A DNA stretch of 64,000 nucleotides. It comes from Undaria pinnatifida (taxonomy: Eukaryota > Sar > Phaeophyceae > Laminariales > Alariaceae). The position numbers and the translations under genes were made by a program. The stretch's first letter is position 1. Each line of letters starts with the position of its first letter. The notes below the pieces were generated by a model. It saw only the letters and a program-made list of their open reading frames with translations, was not told the origin of the DNA and searched no databases. The DNA is taken from assembly GCA_012845835.1 (NCBI GenBank), contig JABAKD010000029.1, positions 1,618,970 through 1,682,969 on the forward strand. The letters run 5' to 3'. Below are positions 49,861-62,500 of the stretch, one piece after another.

Positions 49861-50711
49861 CAACATGAATGAAAGTACCACCACCTGAAAAGGTCGGAGG
49901 GTACTTCGCAGCCGGCGAGAGGTGTGTACACAGCAGTAGTTCTTGGGGACTGTCCTGTCACCGCGGGCTACACTATTGGGACGACGAGTTAAAATGTGAG
50001 AAGATGTTGGTTGTACTTGTAGCACTGACTTGGGCCGCGATACTTTGTAGAGAGAGAGGGGAGGGGAGCAAGCTATAGCCTTTAACGTTCTGAGGCTACT
50101 TGATTATTTGAGGGGGTTCATGCATCAACAGGCGATGATTGAGCATGACGAAAACCGATACAAAAAGACCCGAGATGTGAAAGCTGAACGATTTCAGAGC
50201 CTAATTTAATAGTGTTATAATATATAGTCCTAACAAGCTTAACAACAACAACAAAAAGCGCTTCTCTGTCAGGACTCTATTGTGGTAGGCCCACGAAAAA
50301 AATACGTCACCTTTTCGCGAATCGTGATGTTTGCTTGTTGTATTTGTCGGGAATCCGGACTTTTGTTAATCGTCTTGACCTTCTCCATTGAAATACAAAT
50401 ATCGATGCTCATTGCTTGAAAAAAAAAAGAAAACGTGTTTGTTTTTTTTTTCTTTTTCGCTTCGAAAGCGTGGCGTTTCAGAAACTTCCAAGATATGTCA
50501 GGAATGAATTTCGTGAGATTTTCTTTTTTGTCGTCAGGATTAAATCATTCGTGGCTTTCGTCTTGGCGTTCGTTAGGAAAAACCACCCTTGTAAAATTGT
50601 ATAACACCGCGAAACAATACAACTGTAGCTGTAAGCATTCAGCGGTCCACCCGCTTGTTCCTCAGTATACCATTTCAGCCGAAAAACGGCACCCTAGAGA
50701 CCGCCGTTCAA

Positions 50712-50881
50712 GACGCGTGCTACGGTAGAGGTATACCTTTTTTTTTTTGCGATTTTGTTTTCGGAATGACGGGAGTCCTTAACCCCAAAATCGTCCGAAA
50801 TAGACAAAAAAAAAAGTTGCACATTTTCCTCGTCGTGTACCTAGGCCATGGCATTTTTTTCATCCGGTGTGTCGTTGTTTC
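50712..50881 (+). mobile_element. MITE family A, left part, truncated by family C
   Basis: ACGCGTGCTACGGTAGAGGT, GGGAGTCCTTAACCCCAAAA and GTGTACCTAGGCCATGG are followed at GTTTCGTAG by the family C element. Confidence 0.7.
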
Positions 50882-51153
50882 GTAGCCCCCCCCCCCCCCC
50901 AACTTTTCTTTTTTAACAAAAATCGTCGGTTTCGAAACCAGCTCCCGGCCGTATGTATGTCCTGAAACACGCTGCCCCTTCCCCCCCCCCCCCCCCCCCC
51001 CCCCGACGTCATCGTTCGATAGTCCTTTGCAAAGAAGATGAAGATTTCGTCTTTCATATTATCCTTCCTTGTGTCGAGCAGCCATGATACGTTCGTTAAA
51101 CAAAATCGCTGGGTTTGGGGGGAGGGGGGGGGGGGTATTGCAGAATCAGTCTG
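50880..51153 (-). mobile_element. MITE family C copy
   Basis: CGTAGCCCCCCCC at the left and GGGGGTATTGCAGAATCAGTC at the right, with TTTCGAAACCAGCTCCCG, TCGATAGTCCTTTGCAAA and TTGTGTCGAGCAGCCATGA inside. It contains three C or G homopolymer tracts. Confidence 0.78.
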
Positions 51154-51275
51154 GTAAACATCTAGCGGTCCACGCGCTTGTTCCTGAGTTTAACTACCCC
51201 AGTGTGGCCACAAAATACTTCAGCCGAAAAACAGCCCCCTTTTCCTAGAACGCCTCCACTATCCACCAGACCCCG

Positions 51276-52185
51276 ACGCGTGCTGGGATAGAGCTATACC
51301 TTTTTTTGGCGAAATCACTTTCTGAATGACGCGGATTCTTAACCCAAAATCGTCCGGAAAAAAAAAACACCATTTTTTTTTTTGCGTGATTCTCGTTGTT
51401 TACCTAGGCCATGGGATTGTTCATCCGCGATCAAGCAGGTTTTTTTTTTTTCGCTCCGAAGCAGTTTTTTGCAGATGTAAGGGTATTTATTGGGCGGGGA
51501 CACAGAGTGCTTACCTGCAGGTCTGCCAATTTAGCAGGTCCTCGGAGAGTACTCACTCGCTTAGCCTTCGTAGTCGTAGCTTTATTCGATTCCACCAGAG
51601 CCCCGCTCTGACATCGGAGGCTCGTGCCTCCGATCTATTTCCTGACTATCCCGAATATAAAACGCCAACCTTATCATACGAAACCCATCCAAAGTATCTC
51701 AATACGGATCATTACAAGCCTTTTGAGGCCATATCTTAACACGAGCCCACCCTGATAAGCCGCATATGCAGGAATCTGGGAAATTCGGGGAAACTCCGGT
51801 TCTACGAACTAGACCATGAGTCGAAGATGCGGCTCCTCAAAACCCAATCCCACACCTCTACCGGTCTGGCTTATGGAGCCAGGAACACGCGAAGAAAAGC
51901 GGTTAAAGGAAACGCAGACCCTACGTCGTACAACAAGGCAAAAGCCACCCATCAAAGACCGGCGGGGGGGGGGGGGGGGGCAGAAAAGGCTCTAAAACCT
52001 GCCGCATACCGCCGGTGTGGCGGGGGGGGGGGGGGGGGCGGGGCAGGAAAGGCTCTACGGCAAACCAATCACAGAAAAGGTACTATGGCGAACCGTATCT
52101 CAACACAGCGAGATCTTAAGCTCCCAAATTGAGGAAACTTCAGAAAAAACGTGGAGATCACCTCTATTGTGGCGCGCTTCCCATA
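51276..52185 (+). mobile_element. MITE family A split by an LTR-like insertion
   Basis: The left part runs from ACGCGTGCTGGGATAGAGC to GAAGCAGTTTTTTGCAGA (51475), and the right part from ATCTTAAGCTCCCAAATTGA to TCTATTGTGGCGCGCTTCC. Removing 51476-52107 restores a typical element. Confidence 0.78.
51476..52107 (+). mobile_element. Solo-LTR-like insertion, copy 2
   Basis: It starts TGTAAGGGTATTTATTGG and ends TCAACACA, so it has 5'-TG...CA-3' ends, and includes the TATA-like CCCGAATATAAAACGCC. The flanks GCAGA and GCGAG agree at only some positions, so a target duplication is not proven. The first 235 bp match 39542-39776. Two G runs near 51965 and 52022 lie in the distal part. Confidence 0.55.
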
Positions 52186-52319
52186 CTATAATCAAGATAG
52201 TAGCCACGAGAACATGTTAAGTTATGCAGCGCTATCGACCTAGGATGTACGGTAGGAGCTGACCCCTATGCTTCGCGAGTGACTCTTGTCCCGGGCTCTC
52301 TCTGACAAAAGAATAACTT

Positions 52320-52610
52320 TTGACTGATTCTACGATAACCCCCCCCCCGCCCCCCCCCCCCCAAAAAAAGTGACTTTTTTTCAACTCTTTAAGGAACGAT
52401 TCATGGCGGCTCGACACGAGGAAATGATGCTAGATGAAGAAAATACCTTCCTAGATTTCCTTGGTTGCAAAGGAAGGACTATCGAACGATGACATAAAGG
52501 TGGCAAGGGCTAGCGTATTTCCAGGAGATACGACCGGGAGCTGGTTTCAAAACCGGCGATTTTCGTTAATAAAGAAAAGTTGGGCGGACTACGACCGTCG
52601 AACGACTCTC
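52320..52610 (+). mobile_element. MITE family C copy
   Basis: It has GACTGATTCTACGATAACCC with a C run at the left, GGCGGCTCGACACGAGGAA, GACTATCGAACGATGACAT and TGGTTTCAAAACCGGCGATT, and ends AAAGTTGGGCGGACTACGACC. Confidence 0.78.
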
Positions 52611-52689
52611 TTTAGGCGAGTTTGTTGGGCGAACAGCGTATCTAATCTTTCCAGCATTTCGGATTCATGCCACCAGCAAAAAACTAAAC

Positions 52690-52800
52690 AGCGCGAAAGC
52701 TTACAGACCACAAGGGACAGAGAGGGGTCACTCGCGCGAGTGACCCCGACGAGCCAATGCAAAAAATAGCCCCCAAAAGTGACCTCTCCCTACTGTAGCC
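52690..52800. mobile_element. MITE family D remnant
   Basis: GGGTCACTCGCGCGAGTGACCC is a near-perfect palindrome, followed by AATAGCCCCCAAAAGTGACC, the inverted left end of the family. Confidence 0.5.
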
Positions 52801-52889
52801 TTCGTCTCACCCGCTAGACTTCTTAGTCACGCACGCTAACGCTACGACATAAGAGGTAGCAGTTTCGTCCAAAATACTTTTTGAATGAC

Positions 52890-53380
52890 GGGCCTCTCTC
52901 CTTAACGCCTTGACAATTTGAAACCCCTGAATGACCGGGCTCCTTAACGCCTTCACAACTTAAAATCCTTTTTTTTTGGCGAATTTACTTGAATTTAGTA
53001 TAGGGTGGGATCTTGGGGGCTCTTAAAGGGGTTTATAACCCCCCAAAAAATCTCGTCACAATTTCATTATTTTTCATGCCTAAGGTAGGTCATGGGATCG
53101 TTCCTCGGGGGGGGGAGAGGGACTTTTGCTTTCCTCCAAAAAAACAGTTTTTTGGATGAAAAGGTCTACCACAGAGCTCCCTTCTCAAGTGGTTACAAGC
53201 CTCGGAAAAAAAAAAAATGGCGCACCTCTCCCGTACTATCAGTAGCATGTGTCGCCTCCAAAGCCCCACAGGTCTTGACCTATTATGACTTAATTATAAT
53301 AACCCCTTCAGAGCCCCAAAATCCCTCCCCATACTAACTTCAAGAGTAAAGTTGTAAAAAAGGGTTTCCAGTTAAAAAAA
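52890..53380. mobile_element. Opposed family B modules with MITE family A pieces
   Basis: GAATTTACTTGAATTTAGTA (52980) and TACTAACTTCAAGAGTAAAG (53333) are inverted copies of the same module. Between them are CCTAAGGTAGGTCATGGGAT and CACCTCTCCCGTACTATCAG, decayed family A parts. Confidence 0.55.
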
Positions 53381-53710
53381 AGCGTTAATAGCATATCGAC
53401 CTAAGACAAGGAGATTTTCGATATTATTGTCGACGGTCTGGGAAGAGCCTGCACTTCAGTACTTCTGAGAGTATAAAAATGCGGTGCACATTAATAAATA
53501 TGTCGTATAGCTCTTATAAACCGTTGAGGAGCTCAATATCTCAATATCTCCACTTCAAGCATGACTTCGAACGGGCATCTATTCGTTCGCACAACCCGAA
53601 CAACTTTTTTATGCGCTGGTCCTAAAACAAATGTACTTCGAAGCATTACTACTACTATAACTGGTACTATTACCAATTTTAAGCCGAAATATCAATCGTT
53701 GTCGGGCTCT

Positions 53711-53820
53711 TGACCTCAATGTCTCAATATTGTCTCAACACGTCTCAAAATGCCTCAATATGTCTCAATATGTCTCAAAATGTCTCAAAATGTCTCAACA
53801 TGTCTCAATATGTCAACATC
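53711..53820. repeat. (TATGTCTCAA)n decamer repeat
   Basis: About ten units of TGTCTCAAxA with small changes, preceded by CTCAATATCTCAATATCTCC at 53530. Confidence 0.9.
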
Positions 53821-54090
53821 TAAGAAATAATAAGTTTATTGAACCGTTGTATACGGTGGCATCAAATCGTAGTACTAGAAAAATATATAGACCAAACTAT
53901 ACCTAAAAGTCGTTTTAGCTACTTATAGTGATGGTCGGTGGTACTTCCCTAGTTAGTTGCACGGTGGCCTACGTTTGGTATAATTTTCAAGACATTTTCG
54001 AAGACTACCCCGCAACCCATGGTTCTACGGTTGAGAATCTGAACCGAAAAAAACTCGAAAACTCTGGGACTATTATATCTTGATTATAGT

Positions 54091-54364
54091 ATAGAATTAC
54101 GATAGAGGTGCACCACTTTTTTTCTAACACTACCCCTCAATTGGGGAGCTCAAGACATGTCCCTGTCCCAAAGAACTGATTTGGAGAAAAAACAGAACTG
54201 CTACCGGATGAAAAAATCCCAAGGCCAAGGAACACAACGAGAATAATGCCAAAAAAAAAGTGGCCTATTATTTTTTTTTTTTCCGACGATTTTGGGTAAA
54301 GAAGCCCGGTCATTTCATTAATAATTATTGCCAAAAAAGGGTATACCTCTATCGAAGCATTCGT
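54091..54364 (-). mobile_element. MITE family A, near complete
   Basis: The tail ATATCTTGATTATAGTATAG precedes TACGATAGAGGTGCACCAC. The right end is GGTATACCTCTATCGAAGCA. All internal landmarks are present. Confidence 0.8.
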
Positions 54365-54539
54365 CAACCCAAAAACGGCACAACTCCTGCGGCCGTGGGA
54401 CGACTCCAATATCCGGCAGAAAGGGCGCTGCTTCGTGTGACCACCGCATGCCGGAATCTTCATTTTTTTCAAGGCAATTTTCGCCTCAAGTTAAAGTGCG
54501 GCAGGAGTTACAACACGCCAACACGTACGTACGTCCAAT

Positions 54540-56410
54540 TCACGTAGTGTGTTAACCAACAAAGCCCATTCGACACGTCCACCACACTTCAAGGTGCGCA
54601 TTCAAGAAAAAAAACGCCATTAAAACCCTTCCAAAACCCCCCAAAAATGTCTTGTTTTTGCCAAAACTGCCCGGAAATATAAGCCGCGTTTGTTAAACAT
54701 GTTAGCATGTCAAAGGTCCTTATATTTACGGTCAGAGAGGTAAGATGTGGGACACTTTATCAATCGACAACAAATAGTGAGAGCGAGCGCGAAGCAGCAT
54801 TTAAGTAGTACCATGCTGCGCGCGCATCACACAACGCCTTGAACTGTAGTTCGGAGCGTGAAATGACCACCTCCCAAAGACGGCAGGCCGATTGATGTGG
54901 TGCAGTCCTGCTGTCAGCGGCCATATTTATTTCGTCAGCTTCCCTCTCTAAAAATCCCAGAGACCATTTAAATAAGCCTGATTCGAGGCAAAGGCCAAAA
55001 CAAAAATTCGATGCATGGTGTGTGCGTCACGAGAGCGAGCTTCGATTAGAAGAGCGAGCTTCGATTAGAAGCCAGATGAGACTTTCCCGGGGCAGCTTTT
55101 GCATCAGACCCCAGACCCCACGTCCAGTTTGATCCACAGCGTACTCTAACAAGCACAGACCACACCCGTTTGATTCAAAGCGTACGCTGACAAACACAGG
55201 CCACCAACTACTTTCTGCTTCGCAAAAGACGTGAGTCAATCAACGAAGACATGCCGAACGCGTCCAATTCAACGTGCGCACGCACGTAAAGAAACAAAGG
55301 CCATGATCAGGTAATACGTCTGATTCGAGGCATGCGGTATGTCATTTACAAGCTCGCTCACGTTGGGAAAACTATCCACTCGGACTTGGTACACTCCTTT
55401 AATATTGCAGTTCTACAAAGGGCAACTAACCAAAAGGCCAAGTCGATGGAAGTCGATGCGGTAAGAAAGGGCTGAACACTTCTCGCGGTAATCTGAAAGC
55501 GCGTACTGTAGTGGGGAGCGGGGGAAAGATTCCTGCTTAGCGACCTCGGATCTATCTGAGCTACGTTTAGGGAGGGAGACGGAGAAGGGAAAATTGCCAA
55601 GATAATAGATGGGATGAGCAAAAAAAAAACAGGGAAACGCGTTCGATTCAAGTGTGTGTTCTTTATATTAACTTACTTTTTCCACTAGGCGACATGTAGC
55701 ACACCCAGTGCCCGTGGCGATTCATCATCTAAAGCGCAAAAAACCTTTGTGGTCACAACACCCACGCGCGTCATGAGCGCACCCCTCGTTCAGCGCGACA
55801 GATGCAGTGGGTGCCCCGGTTCAAGAGCGCCCCGTGACATGCCGAAACAAGCGCTCTTAAAAACACATTGCTTTTATCTGTAACGCGAAATAAATATAGC
55901 TCATACTATAGGCGGGACATGCCTATTTGACCTCGCTTATGTCCCGAATGCTCGTATCCTGGGCGCTCTTAAATCGGGGCGCCCAATGCAAGACTCTTCC
56001 GGGGCAGCACATACCGCAGCCCCAGAGCCCTGACCCTCTCATTCAAGAGTGGGTTAAACAAGCACAGACCACCAAATACTTACGACTCAAAACGTGGGCC
56101 AACCAACAAAAGGCCGTTGAACACATCAGATTCGAAGCGTGTGCCTGAACAACAAAGGTTACGGAATGTCTCCGATTCAAGGCTTGCGATAGCAAACAAA
56201 CGCCCGTTAATGCATAGCATTCTGGACTGAAACGTAAGCACCACTTGAGTACTCATATGTATACCTCAATGGCCGTCACATTTCCGACCAGAGAGGCATG
56301 ATTCAAGGCGTGTCATAACCAAGAAAAGCCATCGAGCACGTCTGATTCAAGGCGTGCGATAACCAAGAAGGGCAATAGAGCACGTCTGATTCAATGCCTT
56401 GAACACGTCA
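54540..56410. repeat. Highly degenerate minisatellite region, about 40 bp unit
   Basis: Units resembling CTGATTCAAGGCGTGCGATA plus ACCAAGAAAGGCCATCGAGCACGT recur irregularly. The clearest are at 56285-56410, others at 54550, 54975, 55165, 55260, 55320, 56085 and 56170. A larger piece with GGGGCAGC...CAGACC...CTCTAACAAGCACAGACCA is present twice (55085-55170 and 55998-56080). Confidence 0.6.
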
Positions 56411-56579
56411 CGACGGCACGTCTTGATCAGGGGCCAGAGGCTCTCCCAGGGCGGCGCCTCCCGCGCCCCCGGACTCCTCCCCCTCGGTCCCCTGGAGGTG
56501 CATGGCGTCGTAGAAGGCGTTTGTTTCCCCAGACTCCGACCCCGCGGTCTTGAGGGCGAGATGGCGGTCCAACCGTTCT
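56408..56579 (-). CDS. Gene 3 terminal exon
   Basis: After CAACGTTACAG the exon supplies A (completing Arg) and reads ERLDRHLALKTAGSESGETN, then AFYDAMHLQGTEGEESGGAG and a tail rich in Gly, Ala, Glu and Pro before TGA. The coding GC is high. About 150 bp downstream begins the degenerate minisatellite block. Confidence 0.72.
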
Positions 56580-59500
56580 CTGTAACGTTGCACGGGAGAG
56601 AACGTACACAAAAAAACGCGTCGGGTAGGACGAAGTTTGTTCCTTATGTTCGGGTCAAGGAGCTCAGCGGGAGAAAGCATGTTTGAAAAACAACGTCCGG
56701 CGGGCCATGTGTTTATTTTCAGGTCGAAGCGTTTTGCCTTTTCCGGGTGTTGAGACAGAAAGGAAAGCCGGCTAGTAGTGAACTGCTCACAAAATATCTG
56801 ACACTGTTCTAATTCTGTGATAAGATTCCTGCGGCAACATCTACAATGTTGTTGTGCAAATCCTGCGGCCGTACCTACAAGCAAAGCGACCGACAACCAA
56901 CTTTCGTGTTACGCGTAATGGTCTTATTGCATTTACAGCAGTACATTCAACACGACGCCAGGCGACTAAAGCGGTCCACGTGGGATAGGCGTTGACCCAA
57001 TGAGGTGGCGTTTTCTTCGCTTAAAATATTGCTTGTCGTCGTGTTTTCTCGCCTATGTGTACTGTAGGTGCTAAAAGCATATAGGGAGCGCGAATAATAC
57101 GATTTTGAAGTAGTTTCGCATCGACTTTGAGCCCTTTTGTTGTGTATATTTATCTAATTTCGCAAGACTGGCAACAAAAAAAAAACGTCCTGGAATACGC
57201 CGGAACCCCAAGCACTCGCACCCACCTCTTCTTCCCTGCCAGCCCCTGGACCAGCTCATCATAGTGCAAGCCTTGCTGTCTATTCGCCATTGGCATGTGC
57301 CCCTTGCGGCCCAGCACTTGTCCCGGCCCGAGTCCCATCTGTCGCAATCGGGCCAACGCCTCCCTCCACGTTAACTCCTCTGCTAAGACGAAGAAAAACA
57401 ATACGTGTGCAGGAAGGAGGGAAATAAGGAGTTACAGGAATTGTGTGCTTGTGTCCGCATATCCTTGAAAGCAAGCGACGAAGAGGCATGCATACACGCC
57501 ACACAACTGTTAGGGGATATATATGCACTTGGGAAACCCGGGGATGGACGCGGGGTTTCACCTGCAAGGGGATGGACGCAGGGTGTCCATTGCCAGGGGG
57601 TGGACGCAAAATATCCCCTGATGACCGCAGGCAATGGCACCGTCCAAACGCGCAACGAGCGGACGTATAAAAATCCCAAAACTCCCTTCTATGTGTCACG
57701 TTAATCGCTCAAGAGCACCATAATACTGTTCGTACACGAGTGCATGCGAAGAACGCCAGAAGCACGAGTCAAGTGGCTAAAAACCTAGGCCAGAGTCATG
57801 CCTGAAGATGCAAAGTTTCAGAAGCGCCGAGTGAAGTGGCACGAAAAAACTGGCCAGAGTCATGCCCGAAGATATTGTACTAGCTACTGCTGGTATATTC
57901 AAGGTACGTAGCAAATGTAGTTGTCCCTAAGGACTCGTGCAGTAGGATACAGTATTTACGACTGCCATCAACTTGTGTGTCCTACTGAAAGGTAGAATTC
58001 CGGTCGGCGGTCATTGAAGCGACCTCGAGAAGGGTCTTTGTTTTCGGTGCGGTGGAAAATAGCAGGACTTTCCCACGGGTGAACACCCGGCCCGCGAGTT
58101 GCATCACGAGATGTTCAAAACCTCTCGCGGGTCGGGTCGGGTCGGGTCGGGTCGGGTCGGGTCAGGAGGATTTCAAATCTCACGGATCAGGGTCGGGCCA
58201 CCCTAACCGAATCCCACCCGGAAAAAGTGACCCAACTCGTGAAGAGCAGTGGAAATTAAAAATCGGCCTTCGCTCGTAACAATCGACAATCAACAGAGAA
58301 GCGAAACAACAGCTTGGGGGTAACGGTGTTTCACCGTCCCCTAAACGCAAGAAACTCTCGCGTTTGCTCGAGACCAACACCCAACCAACTCGGAAAACAA
58401 CAGCTTTCGGGGAGCGAGCCGTATCTGACGCACGGCACGCGACACACGCCGCGGCAGAGGCGATCACTGAAGCAGCTTCTGTTTCAAATACCTAACCCAA
58501 AAACTGATTTTAAAGCAAGCCGAAAATGCAATCCGATGAAAGGAACCCGTCTTCCAGGCACACAAAACAATACCTGTGCTAAAACAAAAAAAAATGGCCT
58601 ATTATTTATTTTTTTTCCGACGATTTTGGGTTAAGGAGTGTCTTAAGTCATTCAGAAACGATAATAGCCAAAAAGAGGTATACACTATTGTGAGCACGGG
58701 ATAAAATACATTTCAGAGAAGCTAGCAAATGTGAGAACGCCATCTTCATCAACACTACAACGGCTCCAGACCGAACACTACAGTACATACCGGCAGCGTT
58801 CGGTCGTCGATGGTCCAAAACATCGCCATAATTTTCCCTTCTCAACACGCACAGACTGATTCTACGATAGCCCCCCCCCAAAACCGGCGGTTTTCTTTAA
58901 CGAACGTTTCATGGCTGCTCGACACGAGGAAGGATGCTATGAAAAGAGTATCTGCATATATTATCTTGTTTGCGGAGGACTATCGAACGATGACGTCCGG
59001 GTGGTAATGGGAACCGTATTTCAGGAGATACGGCCGGATGCTGGTTTCAAAACCGGCGATTTCGTTAAAGAAAAGTTGGGGGGGCTACCGTAGAACCACA
59101 CCACAGTTAAAAAAGAGGAAGGACACCGGGAAACTTGTGCAGAACGGCTTAGAACCGACAGCGTAAAAGCACGGGCGGCCAGTTGCCATAGTTCAAATGA
59201 TCGTCAAAAAGTTTCCATCTCAACACGCACAGAGCGAGACAGCACGACGTGGTACTTGTGTATGGCAGAGATCAGGACTGATAACGACAGTTACATACCA
59301 GCAGCGTTCGGTTGTCGTAGTCCAAAGCATCGCCAAGGTTTTCCCATCCGCGTTGGAATCGCAAGAGTCGGAGGCGACGCTCTTCTCTATCACCTATCGC
59401 ACTAGTCACCTCCAGCGCGGGGCGATTCAACGTTCCTTCACTAAGGGGTGAGCATCGCGCTACAGCAGAACGTGTCTACAATAAAAAGGTCAAGTTACTG

Positions 59501-62500
59501 TAGTTGAAATTACGTCTCCGGCTATCGTTCCTTTGCCTCTTTAGTTAGAAAGGGTGCGCGTTACTGTTATCCGCACACTCGGGGACACCCACCTGCTAAG
59601 CCGCCGTCCTGCCCTTGCCGCTTCCGTTGTTGCTGCTGCTGCTGCTGCTCTGACTGCTGCTGCTCTTGCTGCTGACGCTGCCCCTGTTGCTGCTGCTGCT
59701 GCCCCTGCTGCATTTGCTGTTCTTGCTCCAGCTCTTGCCGTTGCTGCTCTTTTAGTAGCGCTTCGCCTCGTCGCCCCGCTTCTCCGTGGTCCCTAACCGA
59801 GTAGTGCTCAGCGTTGGATCCTTTAAGCTTTCGCTTGAACGCCGCAAACGCGTCTACATCCTAAGAAACACACGCCAAGCAGCCAAAGACAGCACCGACA
59901 AACAAACGCTCAGACGGGCGTTCAACAACAACATCCGAAATAAAAACCAGAGAGAAATCTAACAACAAGCGCAACCGCAAGTACACGCCAAGCAGCGAAA
60001 CCACTACCAAAGCATAGAACAGCTCAGAAGACCAACAAAAGCACCGCGCAACTGTAAAAACACATCAAGCAATTGTGTAAACCATCACAGGAAACAAAAA
60101 AAACGCGAAAAAAAACGTCAGAAGGAGGCCAAACGCACATCGCGACTGCGAAAACGCGCCATGTTTATACAGAACACAAAAAAGAGCCGCGAAAAGTGGT
60201 TACGCTACGTGGCGCTAACCGGGACCAATTGAAAAAAAGAGGCTTTAAAAATCAGTGGCGCTTTTAACTCCTCGCGGAAGCGTGCACGAAAACCGGTCCA
60301 TCGTTTTGCATTACAACAAATTTCGGTAGCTCCTTAATTGATAAAGAGCTGCGAGTCGGCACGACTTAAGTCACCAACTAGCTATTAGTCGGAATAACTG
60401 TTAGTCGTTTCCCGGAATTGCCGACTATTCGACTTATTGGGTTTCCATTCTTGTAGAAAAGATTGTTCAATGCCAGATGTACTCTTTCTTTGAGGGGGGC
60501 GGGCCCCAAATCGGCCTGAAGGGGCTGATTTGGCTCGCTTCGCTCGCCTGACTTATGTCGGCAAGTCGGCTGGTCATTAGTTGGTATCGACTGTCGACTT
60601 GCCCACTAAAGTCAATTAGTTGGCTAGCGGCACCTGCCGATTATTGAAATTGATCGTGAAACGCCGAGTCAAAGCTCAATCAGCTGAAGAGCCCTGGTAG
60701 ACAGAAATCAAAATGGTAGAATTGTGAGTCGGCTGGATTTCACGATTAATAACTAATCTGCAGGTGCCGTTAGCCAAGCGATGGGCTTTAGTCGGCAAGT
60801 CGGCCGCCGTTCCAACTGATAAACAGCCGACTTGCCGACTTGAACTCAGGCGAGCGAAGCGAGCCAAAATCAGCCCCTCACGGCCGATTGGGGCCAGCCC
60901 CCAAAAAATAAAAAGTACATCTCGCATTGAAAATCCTTCCTATATACAAGAATCGAAACCCAATACATCGGATAGTCGGCAATTCCGGGAAACGACTAGC
61001 TGTTAGTCCGAATAATAACTAGTTGGTGACTTCAGTCGTGCGAACTCACAGCTTTACCGACTAGTCATTAATCGCGAAATACAGCCGACTCACAGCTCTA
61101 CGCCATTGAAGAGCCCCGTTAAACATAACTCGAAATGAACAAGTTGTATAGTATCAGCGCGCAGAATAACTACGCACCGAAATCGCCCTTTCGACACAAA
61201 TCCAAGGGATTCACGTACACGTTCAAAAGAGCCAAAAAAAAAAGCGCGACCGGAGGGAGTATCACGCAGCTTGCAAATATGAGCATCGACCCTTAAATTG
61301 ATCGAGAACTCAGCTACCGTATCTGATTTTGTTTTCAAGCATGCTGCCCCTCTCGAAACAAGATTAATCGGCACGGAAAGCTAGGGCAGTAACCTTGGTA
61401 GCGACGCGCATCCCGGCGAGGTACTCCAGGTTGTTCAGAAGGCGTGCCGCCTTAATTGCCGCTTCCTCCCACAAGCTTTCCAGGTGAGCTTGCAGGCAGT
61501 ACAGATTCTGCCGAACGTCGGGCGGGGGGAGGGCGGCGGGGGACGTACTCATTTGTTGCCCCCCTTGGTCACGTCATCAATGGGGGTGGGGGCGTACTCA
61601 CCTGTTGCTTGCCTTGGTCACGTAATCATTGACCACGCATCCCTTTCGAGGCGGGGCAGAGGGGGGGCAGGCGTGCTCACCTGCTGCTTGCCTCAAACCC
61701 TTCAACCATTGACCACGAATCCTTTTCGAGGCGGAGCACCACATATTCCTACTCCTACTAGAGACAACCTCCAACATTGGGGGCGTTCATTACACTCCTT
61801 CCATATATTACACACACACAAAAAAAACAAAAACTGTTGTTTATATTTCTCCCCTTCCCGTTTGACCGTTTTTTGTGGCGGACCTATATGTGGTCGGCAT
61901 AGATTACGGTAGAGATGCATCATATTTTCTTGTTTGCCTTGCAAGGTTCTCGGCTTGAGGAGTTAGCTCACATCTCGCCACAAAAAAAAAACTGATCTCG
62001 AGAAAAAAAAAAAAGTGCAACCCAACGAACACACAAAAAAAAAACATCCTGCTAAACACAAAAACGACAAAAAAACGACGAATTGGGGTTAAGGAATCTC
62101 GTTTTTCAAAAAAAAAAATGGCCAAAAAGAGGATACCTATATCGTACCACGCGCCCGTCATAGTATGCATGGCCATAAGAGGGGTGCACACTCATACCAT
62201 TCCAACGAACCAACGCACGAACACGCCTCCCCAAAATTAGGCAGGATGATGACAGATTTGGGGGCTAGTCCCCTCTAGAAGAAAGGATAATAATACCCGT
62301 ATAAAACTTGTCGCGCTCGGCCTTTTCGGGGTTCTGAGAAGAAACAACGCCGAAAACTAGGTCATACCATTCACAGCCGTCGTCTGAAGACCGTAGGCCC
62401 TAGCATTCCTACAAAGCCGGGTTGGAGCACGTCGGCTTATCACCGACCAAACAGACAAGGTTTGGGGATGACGGGCACTCATCTGTTGCATGCATGCCTT

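Larger units (their letters stand above)
48742..56407. other. Intergenic block between convergent genes 2 and 3
   Basis: No convincing exon was found. The block holds family A, B and C MITEs, an LTR-like insertion, homopolymer C/G tracts, a TGTCTCAA repeat and a degenerate minisatellite region. Open frames here are short and follow repeats. Confidence 0.6.
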
